64,000 nucleotides of DNA from Pycnococcus provasolii (taxonomy: Eukaryota; Chlorophyta; Pseudoscourfieldiophyceae; Pseudoscourfieldiales). Where the stretch lies: NCBI GenBank assembly GCA_049487715.1, contig CP150568.1:434001-498000 (forward strand). The letters run 5' to 3'. Under the pieces are notes generated by a model that saw only the letters and a program-made list of their open reading frames with translations, did not search any database and had not been told where the DNA came from. This document shows positions 18,959 to 28,238 of this stretch, in pieces. The translations under genes were made by a program, and so were the position numbers. Within the stretch, counting starts at the first letter, position 1, and every line of letters starts with the position of its first letter.

Positions 18959-20542
18959 ATGTCATCAATGTTGTCTGTGGTGTTGATGGCCTCAAGCTTA
19001 CGTTCCGTCGTCGGCGTCGTCGGCGTCGTCGGCGTCGTACTCTGTTTGTGCTGTGGACCACTTGGCGCTTATGGCCACGGCGCGATGCTCACTCCAACGC
19101 CGCGCCAACCCGAGCCGCTGTACTGGTACCAAGTGGGGTGCATGACAGGATGCAAGTGCTCCGGAGGAGGGAAGGAACAGTACCCAACGGCAGAAAGCCT
19201 CGGATGCACGAACCCGACGGAGCCGACGCTCAAGCCGGCCGACCGAACGTGGAACGTCGTCGCCGAGTCGCCGCGAGGGGACTGGAACAAATACGCACCG
19301 TGGCGCGCTCCTGGCACAGCCATCCCGCTCGACTCGTGCGGAATTGCGTCCGGGTTTCTCCCCACCGCGGCAGTGCAATTCCCTCACCAATTCAAGACGT
19401 CGTACAACGTCACGCAGGGCGAACTAGGCAGCAAGCTCCCCAAGGGTAACGTCACTGAGTGGGAGGCTGGCGCAGTCGTCGAGGCTTCCTTCACGCTCAT
19501 CGTCAACCACGGGGGCGGGTACCAATACCGGGTGTGCCCCGCAGGCAACGCCGTCAACGAGAACTGCTTCGCGGCAAACGTGCTCCCCTTCGCGGACAAC
19601 AAGCACACAGTGCGCTTCAAATCTGGGAAACCCGTCGAGATTAACGCCCTCGACGTCTCCGAGGGCGTCGCGCCCGCAGGCTCCACGTGGAGGCGCCTCC
19701 CCATCCCCGCCTGCAACTGCGACATTGGAGAGGGCTGCCAAGTTCGCTCGAAGGACGCGGACGCTGCCGACGGCAAGACGGGCCAGGTTTCATACGTCGC
19801 GTACAACCAGGGCAAAGGAGTTGGGCATTGCGCGACGGGGCTGCAGTTTGAAGCCGAGCACCTCAGCAAAGTGTGGCCCGAGGGATACGGCTATTACACG
19901 GCACGTCTCGGTCGTCCCAAGTACGACTACGGATACAATAAAGTGAGCACGGAAACGAAACCCGCTGAAACTGGCAAGGACGACGGCAAGGACCGCCCGT
20001 GCGATGCCTCGACCCAAGACGCGTGCGAGGGCATTGCAGGTTGCGAGTGGTACGCTCCGAAGAACATGTGTTACCTACCTAGCCCTGCGCAAAAGTGCCC
20101 GAATATGGAGAGCGAGGACACGTGCATCAAACAAAATGGCTGCGCGTGGGCTGCTAACAAGAAGGTCTGCTATTCGAGTGGCAGTATGGGCAAGGAGACC
20201 GGCAGCATGGGCAAGGAGACCGGCAAAACGGCGCCGACGGACTTCAGCGGAACCAAGGGCGCTGCCGATTCCGAAGGAGAATCCTTCGACTGGTGGATCG
20301 TTGACAAGCTGAAGGCGCCGACGGAACCCGGGGAGTATATCCTGCAGTGGCGTTGGGATAACGAGCAGACTCCTCAGATATGGACAACGTGCGCGGACAT
20401 CAAGGTGGTGGCGCCCGCGTCGCGGTCTGCCGAGACGCCGCCACAGTCCACTACTAATGCGCCATCGTCGGGCGCGCGGCTGGCCTGCGTGTCGTCGATG
20501 GCGCTGACGACCGCCTTTGCGATAATGGCTGCGCTCGTCTGA
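18959..20542 (+). CDS. Secreted LPMO-like (AA15/chitin-binding-4-type) protein, probably GPI-anchored
   Basis: This 527-aa protein has a hydrophobic signal peptide (1-39). Cleavage would expose His40 (HGAMLTPTPRQ), the N-terminal copper-brace histidine of lytic polysaccharide monooxygenases. The second histidine is His184 in NHGGGYQYRVCP, and the C-terminal strand YILQWRWDNEQTPQIWTTCADI is typical of this group. Between core strands, residues about 338-440 carry two Cys-rich modules (C-x6-C..C-x-W...C pattern) and a doubled GSMGKET segment. The C-terminus is Ser/Thr-rich, then hydrophobic, fitting GPI-anchor addition. Expected activity: copper-dependent oxidative cleavage of chitin, cellulose or another glycan in the wall or environment. 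Substrate is unknown. The ATG at 18968 is an alternative start. Confidence 0.82.
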   Translation: MSSMLSVVLMASSLRSVVGVVGVVGVVLCLCCGPLGAYGHGAMLTPTPRQPEPLYWYQVGCMTGCKCSGGGKEQYPTAESLGCTNPTEPTLKPADRTWNVVAESPRGDWNKYAPWRAPGTAIPLDSCGIASGFLPTAAVQFPHQFKTSYNVTQGELGSKLPKGNVTEWEAGAVVEASFTLIVNHGGGYQYRVCPAGNAVNENCFAANVLPFADNKHTVRFKSGKPVEINALDVSEGVAPAGSTWRRLPIPACNCDIGEGCQVRSKDADAADGKTGQVSYVAYNQGKGVGHCATGLQFEAEHLSKVWPEGYGYYTARLGRPKYDYGYNKVSTETKPAETGKDDGKDRPCDASTQDACEGIAGCEWYAPKNMCYLPSPAQKCPNMESEDTCIKQNGCAWAANKKVCYSSGSMGKETGSMGKETGKTAPTDFSGTKGAADSEGESFDWWIVDKLKAPTEPGEYILQWRWDNEQTPQIWTTCADIKVVAPASRSAETPPQSTTNAPSSGARLACVSSMALTTAFAIMAALV

Positions 20543-21218
20543 GGTGATCCTACTTTTTCAATTGAATAAATGATTTAATTTAATAATAAATGGTTTTCCG
20601 AAACAGAAACGTGTGTTGGAACAAAACGTCAGAACATGAAAACGTCAAAACGGCCTCAAAGAAACTGTCTATATGTACTGAACGACTGTACAGGTACTGT
20701 ACACGTGGCAGAATACGTTCTGTACTGTACCGTAATTAAAAACGTTTCTATTCGAGACGTCTTCTCGATTTCGCGCGACGGCGAAACCATAATGATGAAC
20801 CAGCTGGTCAAAAAGTCACAAACGTGACGAAGGGAGTTTTGAATTAACGGACGATCTCGCCTTACTGCGCGGAGTAAAATTGGGAGGTTAACGAGAACCA
20901 CCGTTGTAATAAGCGGAGTAAATTACATACACTCGGCTGTGCCATGCTGCGCCTTACATACCAGGTAGCAGGTACGTTGTAAGGGTGCGTCCTGTTCTCC
21001 TGCGGCCGGCCGCCCACCTAAGGTTAGCACCCTCCGAGCCTCCTCGAGGGCGTGCACGAGGTTGAGTGAGCCTCCCTCATCCCGCTCCTCTCGGAAGGAA
21101 AGCTCGCTTAAGGTATCGCGCGTTTGTTTTAAAAGCCGTTCCGCATCGCATCGCATCGCATCGAATTTCTCCAAGTGAGTCATTTTCCAACTTTTCATCT
21201 CTCTTGAGTCTCCTGGCC
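20543..21218. other. Spacer between LPMO and RCC1 genes
   Basis: An AT-rich 3' end (20555-20595) is followed by a cluster of TGTAC-type palindromes (about 20686-20735). Further on are a GC-rich CGGCCGGCCG block (about 21000) and two CTTAAGG/CCTAAGG boxes (about 21015 and 21109), the latter about 110 bp before the RCC1 start. GCATC pentamers lie at about 21143-21162. No gene is seen. Confidence 0.5.
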
Positions 21219-23690
21219 ATGTCTGCGTCTGTCAGCTATCGTTGTCTGCGTCGCCGCTCGTTTTTAAAGTGCTTACTAATCATAGTAGTACTTGCACTCT
21301 TCTTCCCTTTTGACCTCGTGCTTGCGGCGCGAGTTGATAGCTCGGCTGGGGGGAACGCGCACGCTCACGTCGAGCTTTTTTCGTGGGGACGCAACAACGC
21401 GGGCCAACTTGGCGTCGTAGACGAGAAAGATAGAACAAACCCAACGCTCGTGGAAGTGCTGAAACCAAAGACGTTCGCGTGGATCGCTAGCGGAGGATCG
21501 GACCAGGTGGACGGACACAGCGTGCTGCTCACTGACGGAGGGAAGATGTACACAACGGGAGATAACTCGTACGGACAGCTCGGCTTTGGGGACGTGAGAG
21601 ATCGCGACGCGCCGAGCCCGCTCGCGTCGCTCTTCGGGCACGAGTTCACACGTGCGGCAACCGGCGAATCGCACACGGTGGCGCTCGACAAGGATGGAAG
21701 GGTGTTTGTGTGGGGAGGCGGAATCAGAAGGCAGCTCGGGGGAGACGCCGCGCAGGCACAGATGCCCGAGCCGCGCGAACTCGACGTCACCGCAGGTTCA
21801 GGCGAACGCGTCGTTGGCATCTGCGCAGGACACTGGTTCAACCTCGCGTGGACCAACCGCGGGTCCGTGCACGCTTGGGGAGATAACAGCTTCGGGGAGC
21901 TCGGAACTGGCGACAAGCGACAGCACGACGGCGTGGTGACTGTTGACCTGCCGACTGGGGGCAACGCCGTGAAAGACGCGGTGTGCGGAGGGCACCACGC
22001 GCTCGTCGTCATGCAAGACGGCGGCGTGTATGCGTGGGGAAAGAACGTGATGGGCCAGCTCGGCAACGGCGCCGCGTCGAACGAGCCAGTCACGAGCCCG
22101 ATTCTGCTCGACACGCTACCCGACCTCGAGGATGGCGAGAAGGTGGTTCGCGCATTTGCGGGATTTGGGCACTCCGCACTGCTAACGGCACGCGGAAAGC
22201 TGTACGTCGCCGGTGACAATGCCCAAGGACAGCTAGGAATCGGCGCAGGATTGCCGCATAGTGCCAAGTTCAGCAAACCGACCGCTCTCGAGGGTATTCG
22301 TGTCATGGACGCCGCGCTTGGGCGAGCTCACACCATGATTGTGATGGTGAACGGCGACATGTTCGCGTTCGGTGGAAACACGCACGGCCAGCTTGGCACC
22401 GGCGACACGTCGGGCCGTCCCACACCACACCGCGTGAATCCGGGAATTGCCAAAGATGGCGGCAACCTGCGCGCGAAGCGTGTTTTTGCAGGTCCGTACA
22501 CAACCTTCGTCGCGGTGGAGGGCGGTGATCTCCTCGCGTGGGGACGCAACAACGCGGGACAGCTTGGATCCCGCGCGTCTAAGGCGCCTAAGCTTTCGCC
22601 CACTAGCGTGGGTGGGGCGGGCGCGGCGACGAGTATTGCGAGCATTGCCGCGGGCGGCTTTGCGTACCAGTACGAGGGGCACAGCGCGCTCGTTTCAGGC
22701 GACGGAGAAATGTTCACGTGGGGCGCGAATGCGTGGGGACAGTGCGGTACAGGCGAGAGCGGCGATGGCCACGGCATACCTGCCCGCAATCCGTGGGTTG
22801 GAAAGCACAAGATTGTGCGTGTGGCCGCTGGACAGTTTAGCACGGCGGCCATTACAGATGCCGGTGAGGTGTACGTATTTGGCCTGAACGACTCGGGTCA
22901 GCTTGGCAAGGGCGACTTCTCGCCAGGCATGGTGGAGGTGCCGCAGCGAGTTCACATTGACGGCGAGGTTGTGGGTGTGAGCATCGGGTACGCTCACATG
23001 CTCGCGTGGACGAGTGACGGCAAGTTGCTGAGCTGGGGTCGAAATTTCTACGGCCAGCTAGGCGTTGGAGATCACCGGGACAAGTCGTCTCCCCAGGTGG
23101 TAAGCTACCTGCAGGAGGAGAAGGTTGTGAGTGCCGCGGCTGGCCAGTTTCACTCGGTCGTGGTGACAGAGCGAGGCGAGCTGTACGGTTTTGGCTACAA
23201 CCGCGACTACGAGCTTGGCGTTGGCGACAATATGGACCGCGTTCTCCCCCAGGTCGTGCCCACTCTAAGTGGGAAAAAGGTCGTGGCCGTGGCCGCTGGT
23301 GGGTACCACACGCTCGCGGTGACGGAGGACGGCTCGCTTTACACTTGGGGACTGAACAATCTGCACCAGCTAGGTCGCGCCGAGAAGAGCAGCGGAAAGG
23401 TGCCAAGTTTGGTGCCGCTGACGTCGGGTGGGATTGTGGGTGGCCGACAGATTGGCAAGCGTCTCAAGGCTACGCAAGTGGCTGCTGGAACGTGGCACTC
23501 GCTCGCGGTAACGCAAGACGGCAGCCTCTTCGCTTGGGGGCGTTGCGAGCATGGCGCTCTCGGCGTGCCTTGTGATGGTGGCGAGAATGGTGCAATGTCT
23601 CAACCGCATCGCGTCGAATCTCTGAAGGACAAAAAGGTACTGATGGTAGCTGCCGGTGCCGCGCATTCGCACGCGGTGGTGGCTGCATGA
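21219..23690 (+). CDS. Secretory-pathway RCC1-repeat protein (14 blades)
   Basis: The product is 823 aa from the ATG at 21219. A basic start followed by FLKCLLIIVVLALFFPFDLVLA is a signal peptide or signal anchor, so the protein enters the ER, unlike nuclear RCC1. The rest is almost wholly RCC1 repeats. Fourteen copies of a W/F-G-x-N-x-x-G-Q-L-G word were counted, from FSWGRNNAGQLG to FAWGRCEHGALG, enough for two seven-bladed propellers. No other domain is attached. RCC1 propellers act in Ran exchange, ubiquitin ligases and adhesion; a secreted two-propeller form most likely binds a partner protein or glycan. A TGTAA word lies 40 bp after the stop (23730). Confidence 0.9.
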   Translation: MSASVSYRCLRRRSFLKCLLIIVVLALFFPFDLVLAARVDSSAGGNAHAHVELFSWGRNNAGQLGVVDEKDRTNPTLVEVLKPKTFAWIASGGSDQVDGHSVLLTDGGKMYTTGDNSYGQLGFGDVRDRDAPSPLASLFGHEFTRAATGESHTVALDKDGRVFVWGGGIRRQLGGDAAQAQMPEPRELDVTAGSGERVVGICAGHWFNLAWTNRGSVHAWGDNSFGELGTGDKRQHDGVVTVDLPTGGNAVKDAVCGGHHALVVMQDGGVYAWGKNVMGQLGNGAASNEPVTSPILLDTLPDLEDGEKVVRAFAGFGHSALLTARGKLYVAGDNAQGQLGIGAGLPHSAKFSKPTALEGIRVMDAALGRAHTMIVMVNGDMFAFGGNTHGQLGTGDTSGRPTPHRVNPGIAKDGGNLRAKRVFAGPYTTFVAVEGGDLLAWGRNNAGQLGSRASKAPKLSPTSVGGAGAATSIASIAAGGFAYQYEGHSALVSGDGEMFTWGANAWGQCGTGESGDGHGIPARNPWVGKHKIVRVAAGQFSTAAITDAGEVYVFGLNDSGQLGKGDFSPGMVEVPQRVHIDGEVVGVSIGYAHMLAWTSDGKLLSWGRNFYGQLGVGDHRDKSSPQVVSYLQEEKVVSAAAGQFHSVVVTERGELYGFGYNRDYELGVGDNMDRVLPQVVPTLSGKKVVAVAAGGYHTLAVTEDGSLYTWGLNNLHQLGRAEKSSGKVPSLVPLTSGGIVGGRQIGKRLKATQVAAGTWHSLAVTQDGSLFAWGRCEHGALGVPCDGGENGAMSQPHRVESLKDKKVLMVAAGAAHSHAVVAA

Positions 23691-24034
23691 GGGTACGTAT
23701 CCTAAATGAAGGCTAGCCAGCTTCAAGATTGTAACGAAAAACAGCAATTCCAAAAAAAAGAGAGCTTTTTAGGTCTATTCCGAGAAGATTTCGACGCTAC
23801 AAATTCCTCCCTTGGTCCCGATCACGGGACGTTAAAAACACATAGTCCCACATAGTGCTCCGTGGGATGTTTTGACGTACGTGTGTCTATGTTCTTTTGC
23901 TCTTTGCTGTACATTTCATCACCACCGACGCGCACTCAGCACCACCATTCATCTCTCACCACTGACACACACACAACAGCAACAACAACAACAACAATCG
24001 TCATCAACAATCAATTCATCATCTACATACTTGT
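23691..24034. other. Convergent spacer with CA/CAA microsatellites
   Basis: This is a 3' spacer between the RCC1 and SCI1-like genes. Short CA and CAA arrays occupy about 23964-23997. No gene is seen. Confidence 0.5.
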
Positions 24035-25150
24035 CTAGCCTGGCCCGCCACCGGGTCCACGCACGACACGCGTCGGCTCGTCCGCCTCGAGACGTTTGGC
24101 AATGTCACGCGCTTTGGCGAGATCTCCAGTGCGGTAGGCGAGGTCCATGGCACGTCGCAGTTCCTCCTGGTTCTTCATGTCCTCCGCCTTGCCGGTGTAT
24201 CTCATTTCAAATCGCAGTCGGTCCACCTCATTGCGGCGGCTCGCTTCCTCGTCCGCGCGTCGTTGGAGACGCAGAGCGTCCTCGTCCGCACGGCCTCCAA
24301 AGGCTGCTGTAGGGTTTGGTTCCTCGTCGCTATCGTCGGATACTTGCTCTCCGCGCGCACGTCGTCGTGCACGCCTCTCCCTTCTCGTTTGCTTTTCTTC
24401 CTTCTCTCGCCTTGCGTGCGCCTCGAGGTCGTAGTACTTGACGTGCGCGAGCGTAGCGGTGTTGTAGTCCTCGACGTACTCCTTGAAGAGTTCCTTCCAT
24501 TCCCAGCGTGAAAGGTTTTCGACGTTGACTTCCTTGATTTCCGTCGCCCACACGCTGAACTCCGTGCGTTTGTTGTCCGCGTCGCGCTCGGCGTGTATGA
24601 CACCGTATTTTCCGTACTGTCCTGTGAGCGCGTTATTGGTTCCTGTTCCTGCGCCTGCGTGTTGGTTCGTCGGCGACGGCGATCTGCTTCTTTTTCCTGA
24701 AGAGTGGTGTCTTCTATGGTGGTGTCTTCGTCGTTTGTGCGACCTGCCTCCACCACCATGATCGTCGTGCGCGTCAGAGTTCTCCCGAGCGCGACTACTT
24801 CTCTGCTCCTCAAGTTCTCTTCCCAAGTCTACCTTATCATCATCATCATCGTTCTTTTGCAACCCCGCGGCAGTCAACTGTTGTTTCAAACGATCTCTCT
24901 CAGCAAAGAACGCTTTTAATAAAGACGAAGCTTCCAGAATCGCTTTCTCGTCCATGGATTGTCCCCCCGTGATATCAAAGGTGGAGTATCCTAGCAGTGA
25001 CAACGCCATGGAGAGCGTGGAAGTGCGCCTAGAAGGGAATTGACGAGATAACTCACTAACAAGACTATCAAATCTTAGAACCTGTTGTTTCAAGGCGTGC
25101 TGCTCCACCATAGAAAGACTGCGAGAACTCTGTTGTTGAGAAGACGCCAT
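24035..25150 (-). CDS. SCI1-like nuclear protein
   Basis: This 371-aa protein has three parts. An N-terminal ~100-residue helical region carries Ser/Gln-rich and acidic ends. A basic, His/Arg/Ser-rich low-complexity block (about 105-160, including SGKRSRSPSP) looks like a nuclear/speckle signal. A conserved block, GKYGVIHAERD...TEFSVWATEIKEVNVENLSRWEWKELFKEYVEDYNTATL, about residues 178-245, matches the core of plant style-cell-cycle-inhibitor-1-like proteins. A charged coiled-coil tail follows. In plants this family is nuclear; its molecular job is not settled. The ATG lies 78 bp from a CCCTAA array in a short spacer shared with the divergent RRM-like gene. Confidence 0.72.
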   Translation of the reverse strand: MASSQQQSSRSLSMVEQHALKQQVLRFDSLVSELSRQFPSRRTSTLSMALSLLGYSTFDITGGQSMDEKAILEASSLLKAFFAERDRLKQQLTAAGLQKNDDDDDKVDLGRELEEQRSSRARENSDAHDDHGGGGRSHKRRRHHHRRHHSSGKRSRSPSPTNQHAGAGTGTNNALTGQYGKYGVIHAERDADNKRTEFSVWATEIKEVNVENLSRWEWKELFKEYVEDYNTATLAHVKYYDLEAHARREKEEKQTRRERRARRRARGEQVSDDSDEEPNPTAAFGGRADEDALRLQRRADEEASRRNEVDRLRFEMRYTGKAEDMKNQEELRRAMDLAYRTGDLAKARDIAKRLEADEPTRVVRGPGGGPG

Positions 25151-25227
25151 GGTGATTCGCGATTCAGATTCAGTATGGCGGCGAGGCGACGAAGAAAAGG
25201 ACGGACGTCACAAAAGCAACCCGTCCC

Positions 25228-25262
25228 CCCTAACCCTAACCCTAACCCTCGAAACCCTAACC
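25228..25262. repeat. Telomere-like CCCTAA array
   Basis: Five CCCTAA/CCCTCGAAA-type units occupy part of the 221-bp spacer between two divergent start codons, beginning 78 bp upstream of the SCI1-like ATG. Confidence 0.85.
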
Positions 25263-25371
25263 AGCGAGCTGGTCCCATGCATGTTCTTCGCTTGGTCCCA
25301 TGAAATTCCAAGCCGAAGGAAGATTCCAAACCCAAATAAAGTTTACCGGGCATCCGTTACAAAAAACATCC

Positions 25372-25878
25372 ATGGCGTCCATGTTCGAGCCTCCTCGTTT
25401 TCGGGACGGGGATAACACACCCCTTCACTTGAAGTCGTCCAGTAGTGTGGTGATTGTGAACCTACCTGCTACTGCCTCTACCTCCTCTATCATCGCAACT
25501 ATGGCTTCATCCTTTGGACCCGTCGCACACGTCAACCGACCGGAAGGATACGCGTTTTGTTTTGTGCACTTCAAACACGACACACCTGACACGCAAGGAC
25601 ACGCAGATACGTTCGTACCACGCGCACTGAGAGCGCGATTCATTGATGTTCAAGTACCAGTAAGTGGTGGTGCAAACGAACTTGGGGGTGACGACTTTCA
25701 TGATGAGGATGGTGCTCGTGCAGACACCAAGAATACTCATACAGAAGTCTGTGAGCATACCACCACTACTACTACTACTGTACGGTGCCCAATCAAACCA
25801 GCAAACCACAGCGACGCGAACATCGTGCGCTGGCGCAGAAATATGGCGAAAAAAGCAATCAGTAATAACACCTTGTAA
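25372..25878 (+). CDS. Small RRM-like protein
   Basis: The call is 168 aa from the ATG at 25372, which has a good context (ATCCATGGCG); an in-frame ATG at 25300 would add 24 residues. Residues ~25-80 look like a single degenerate RNA-recognition motif: the RNP2-like strand VVIVNLP, a helix, and the RNP1-like strand GYAFCFVHF. The rest is acidic, His/Thr-rich and ends in a basic RWRRNMAKK stretch. RNA binding is an inference from the two short motifs. A TTG-TAA word coincides with the stop. The gene is convergent with legumain. Confidence 0.6.
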   Translation: MASMFEPPRFRDGDNTPLHLKSSSSVVIVNLPATASTSSIIATMASSFGPVAHVNRPEGYAFCFVHFKHDTPDTQGHADTFVPRALRARFIDVQVPVSGGANELGGDDFHDEDGARADTKNTHTEVCEHTTTTTTTVRCPIKPANHSDANIVRWRRNMAKKAISNNTL

Positions 25879-26025
25879 CATTCTTTCACTCTCTCCAACG
25901 GCGTCGCATGTTTGGTCGGCAGGGAACGAGGCGGTGTATATAAACCGTTTGCTTTGTTTTGTCACTTAATCTCAACTTGCGAATATTGTATCTCTCCCTG
26001 CTGTCATTCCTTGCAAACCTCACCT

Positions 26026-27654
26026 TCACGCAACCTCCACCTCCGGCATCGCGCACGCGCGCTCCGCCGCCACCTTAAGCGCAGGCGCGCCAAATCCGGC
26101 ATTGCACAGGTTGGCGAACACACGCGAGTGCTTCATCCAGTACTGCGAGTGCTCCGGCTTCGACGAAGAAACGCATGTGTCGTGGAAGGCGTGCAGAGCT
26201 GCGCCGAAGCAATCCCAGTCCTTCGTGAGCGGCTCCTTCTCGTCGCCAATCAGGCTCACGAGCCTGTTCGCCTCCTCGGCCGCCTTCTCGGCGCTCACGC
26301 CGGCACCGGCGCGAACAGCCGCGATGGCAACCTGCACCACCGCACCGTCGACGGACGCGCGGTGCTTCGACTCCGCCTCGAACGCCGCACGCGCAGACTC
26401 CTTCGTGTCGCCGTCATCGGCATGCATGTACGCCATCCAGAGGTGGTGCAGGTCCGCATCGCGCTGCGGGATCGCGTCCATCGGTTCATTCGAAGCGCCG
26501 CCGAGCACGCCGTTGTATCCTGCGCCGCTGCGTCCGTCACCAACAAATTCGTCCACGGGCTCGTCGACAAACGTGTTGGATCCGAACTGCGTAACGTGTG
26601 ATCCCTGCTTGTACGTTCCGCCATGCGACGTGCGCTGCTTCACCTTCGTGTACTGCTCCTCGAGCGTCTCTGTTCCGAGGTTGGACGCGTCGCTGTCCTC
26701 GAGCCAGCTGACGGAGAAGAGGTCGCCAAGGCACGTGTTGTATCCCGCGGGCGGCGCAGGCTGCATGCCCGGGCAGTAGCATCCCCAGCTCGACTCCTGC
26801 GCGTTCGCGGCGGTCATGACCTGGTTTCATTTTCATTTTGAGGCGTATTTATTGGGTTAGTTGACTTTTGTTTTGGTTTTTATGCAACACGTGCAGGCGA
26901 GTTCGAGGTCTAGAATATGTACGTAGATGTTAAGGTCGGTTGGCATCAAGTTCTGGAAGATGGATCCGCTCTCGCACGCCTCGACGTAGAACACGAGCTT
27001 CTTGAATCCGTTCGCGGCCGCCTTGGCCTTGAGCGTGTCGATAAGGTCGTTCGCCTGGAGGAACGGCATGTTGGGCATGCCGAGGATACCCGGTCCACCG
27101 TGGTCGGCGAAGTACACGAACACCACGTCGTCTGGGCCGCTCGCGATGACCTTACCAGTTGAGTCTGGGGCATTTTTCGTCGCGCCTTCGGAGTCGCCGG
27201 CGAGCACGCTGAGGAACGACTTTGCGTTGACGTTCTTTCCGGTGTAGTCCTTGGGCACACCCTTGTACACGTCCGGTCCCCCTGGCTTGTTGATGATGGT
27301 TCCCTTGTGCGGGTTCGAGTACGAGTTGGCGATATCGTCCGCCATCATGACGACAATATTTTCGTCTGGGATGCCCCACTTCGACACGACTTGGTAGCTG
27401 TGCGCGATATCAGCCTGGTGGCGGTAGTTTCCCCATCCGGCGGATCCGGCAATTAAAAGCGCCCAGTGTTTTCCTGCTGACGACCTCTTTTCTTGCATCT
27501 TCAATGACGACTTCAAGGTAGACATGAAGTTCCCTAGAGGCCTACTACTAGAGGCCGATACACAATAAGGAAAGAAGCTGGCCGACATCATCATCACCAG
27601 AAAGACAGAGAGCCTTAAGAGAACCTTATTCAAGGCCGCCGGCATCATCATCAT
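26026..27654 (-). CDS. LGMN: Legumain-type asparaginyl endopeptidase (C13), two exons
   Basis: Spliced product is 508 aa: exon 1 is 26923-27654 and exon 2 is 26026-26820. A Met-rich signal peptide leads into the C13 domain ([20 protein letters not shown]). The catalytic His185 lies in FADHGGPG and Cys227 in VEACESGS. Exon 2 continues the family pattern with [17 protein letters not shown] and a C-terminal prodomain ending [15 protein letters not shown]. Legumains are vacuolar/lysosomal, pH-activated proteases that cut after Asn and process other hydrolases. The join (TAC|GTACAT ... CCAG|GTC) preserves phase 0 and restores the NIYVMTAANA reading. The gene is divergent from the SET gene. Confidence 0.95.
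26821..26922 (-). other. Legumain intron (102 bp)
   Basis: On the minus strand it begins GTACATATTC and ends AAACCAG. If retained, the frame runs 22 further codons to a stop. This would give a short form with the catalytic dyad but without the second half of the peptidase domain and the prodomain. Confidence 0.9.
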
Positions 27655-28238
27655 CACGGGACCCGTTGATGATGCGAAGAATGATGATGATGACGCGTGA
27701 AGTAACCGACGTCCTAACCTTAGAGCCTTGTTTAATTACCACTTGCATTTAAGGCGCACGCACATAAGGCAACGAACGACCACTTGGGCAAGGAAGTGGA
27801 ACCCCTAATCCTAACTCAAACCCCTAATCTCCAGTTAATTCCTGATTTCATGTACAAGATTACTCCCAAACCCCTAATCTAATTCTATTATTGGATTCCG
27901 CGCCTGTTTCTTTTTCTCCCGGTTTCCGCCTGTTCAGTTTTCTTCTGAGGTACATTTTCAAACTTCCCTCTGACAGATTTCGACTTTTCGGCATTCCATC
28001 TCCGCACTCTCACTTCGAGCGAGAACGGCTTAAGCATCCGGGCGAGTCTTGTTGAAATTACACTCGGGCGAGAACGGCTTAAGCATCCGGGCGAGTCTTG
28101 TTGGATTAAGTATATTCGAGACACAATCAGCTCGTGTATCGTTATTGGCATACAGTTTACGTTGGTTACCAGGAACCCTTACGATACGTTCGTTGGCATA
28201 TCTTAGTTCAGGGATAATATCATACATTAGCCATATCT
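27655..28238. promoter_or_regulatory. Divergent legumain/SET spacer with direct repeat and CCCTAA words
   Basis: Degenerate CCCTAATC words cluster at about 27802-27838 and 27868-27880. A perfect 36-bp direct repeat (28019-28054 and 28068-28103) lies about 135-220 bp upstream of the SET start. Each copy contains CTTAAGCATCCGGGCGAG. The sequence is otherwise AT-rich. Confidence 0.55.
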
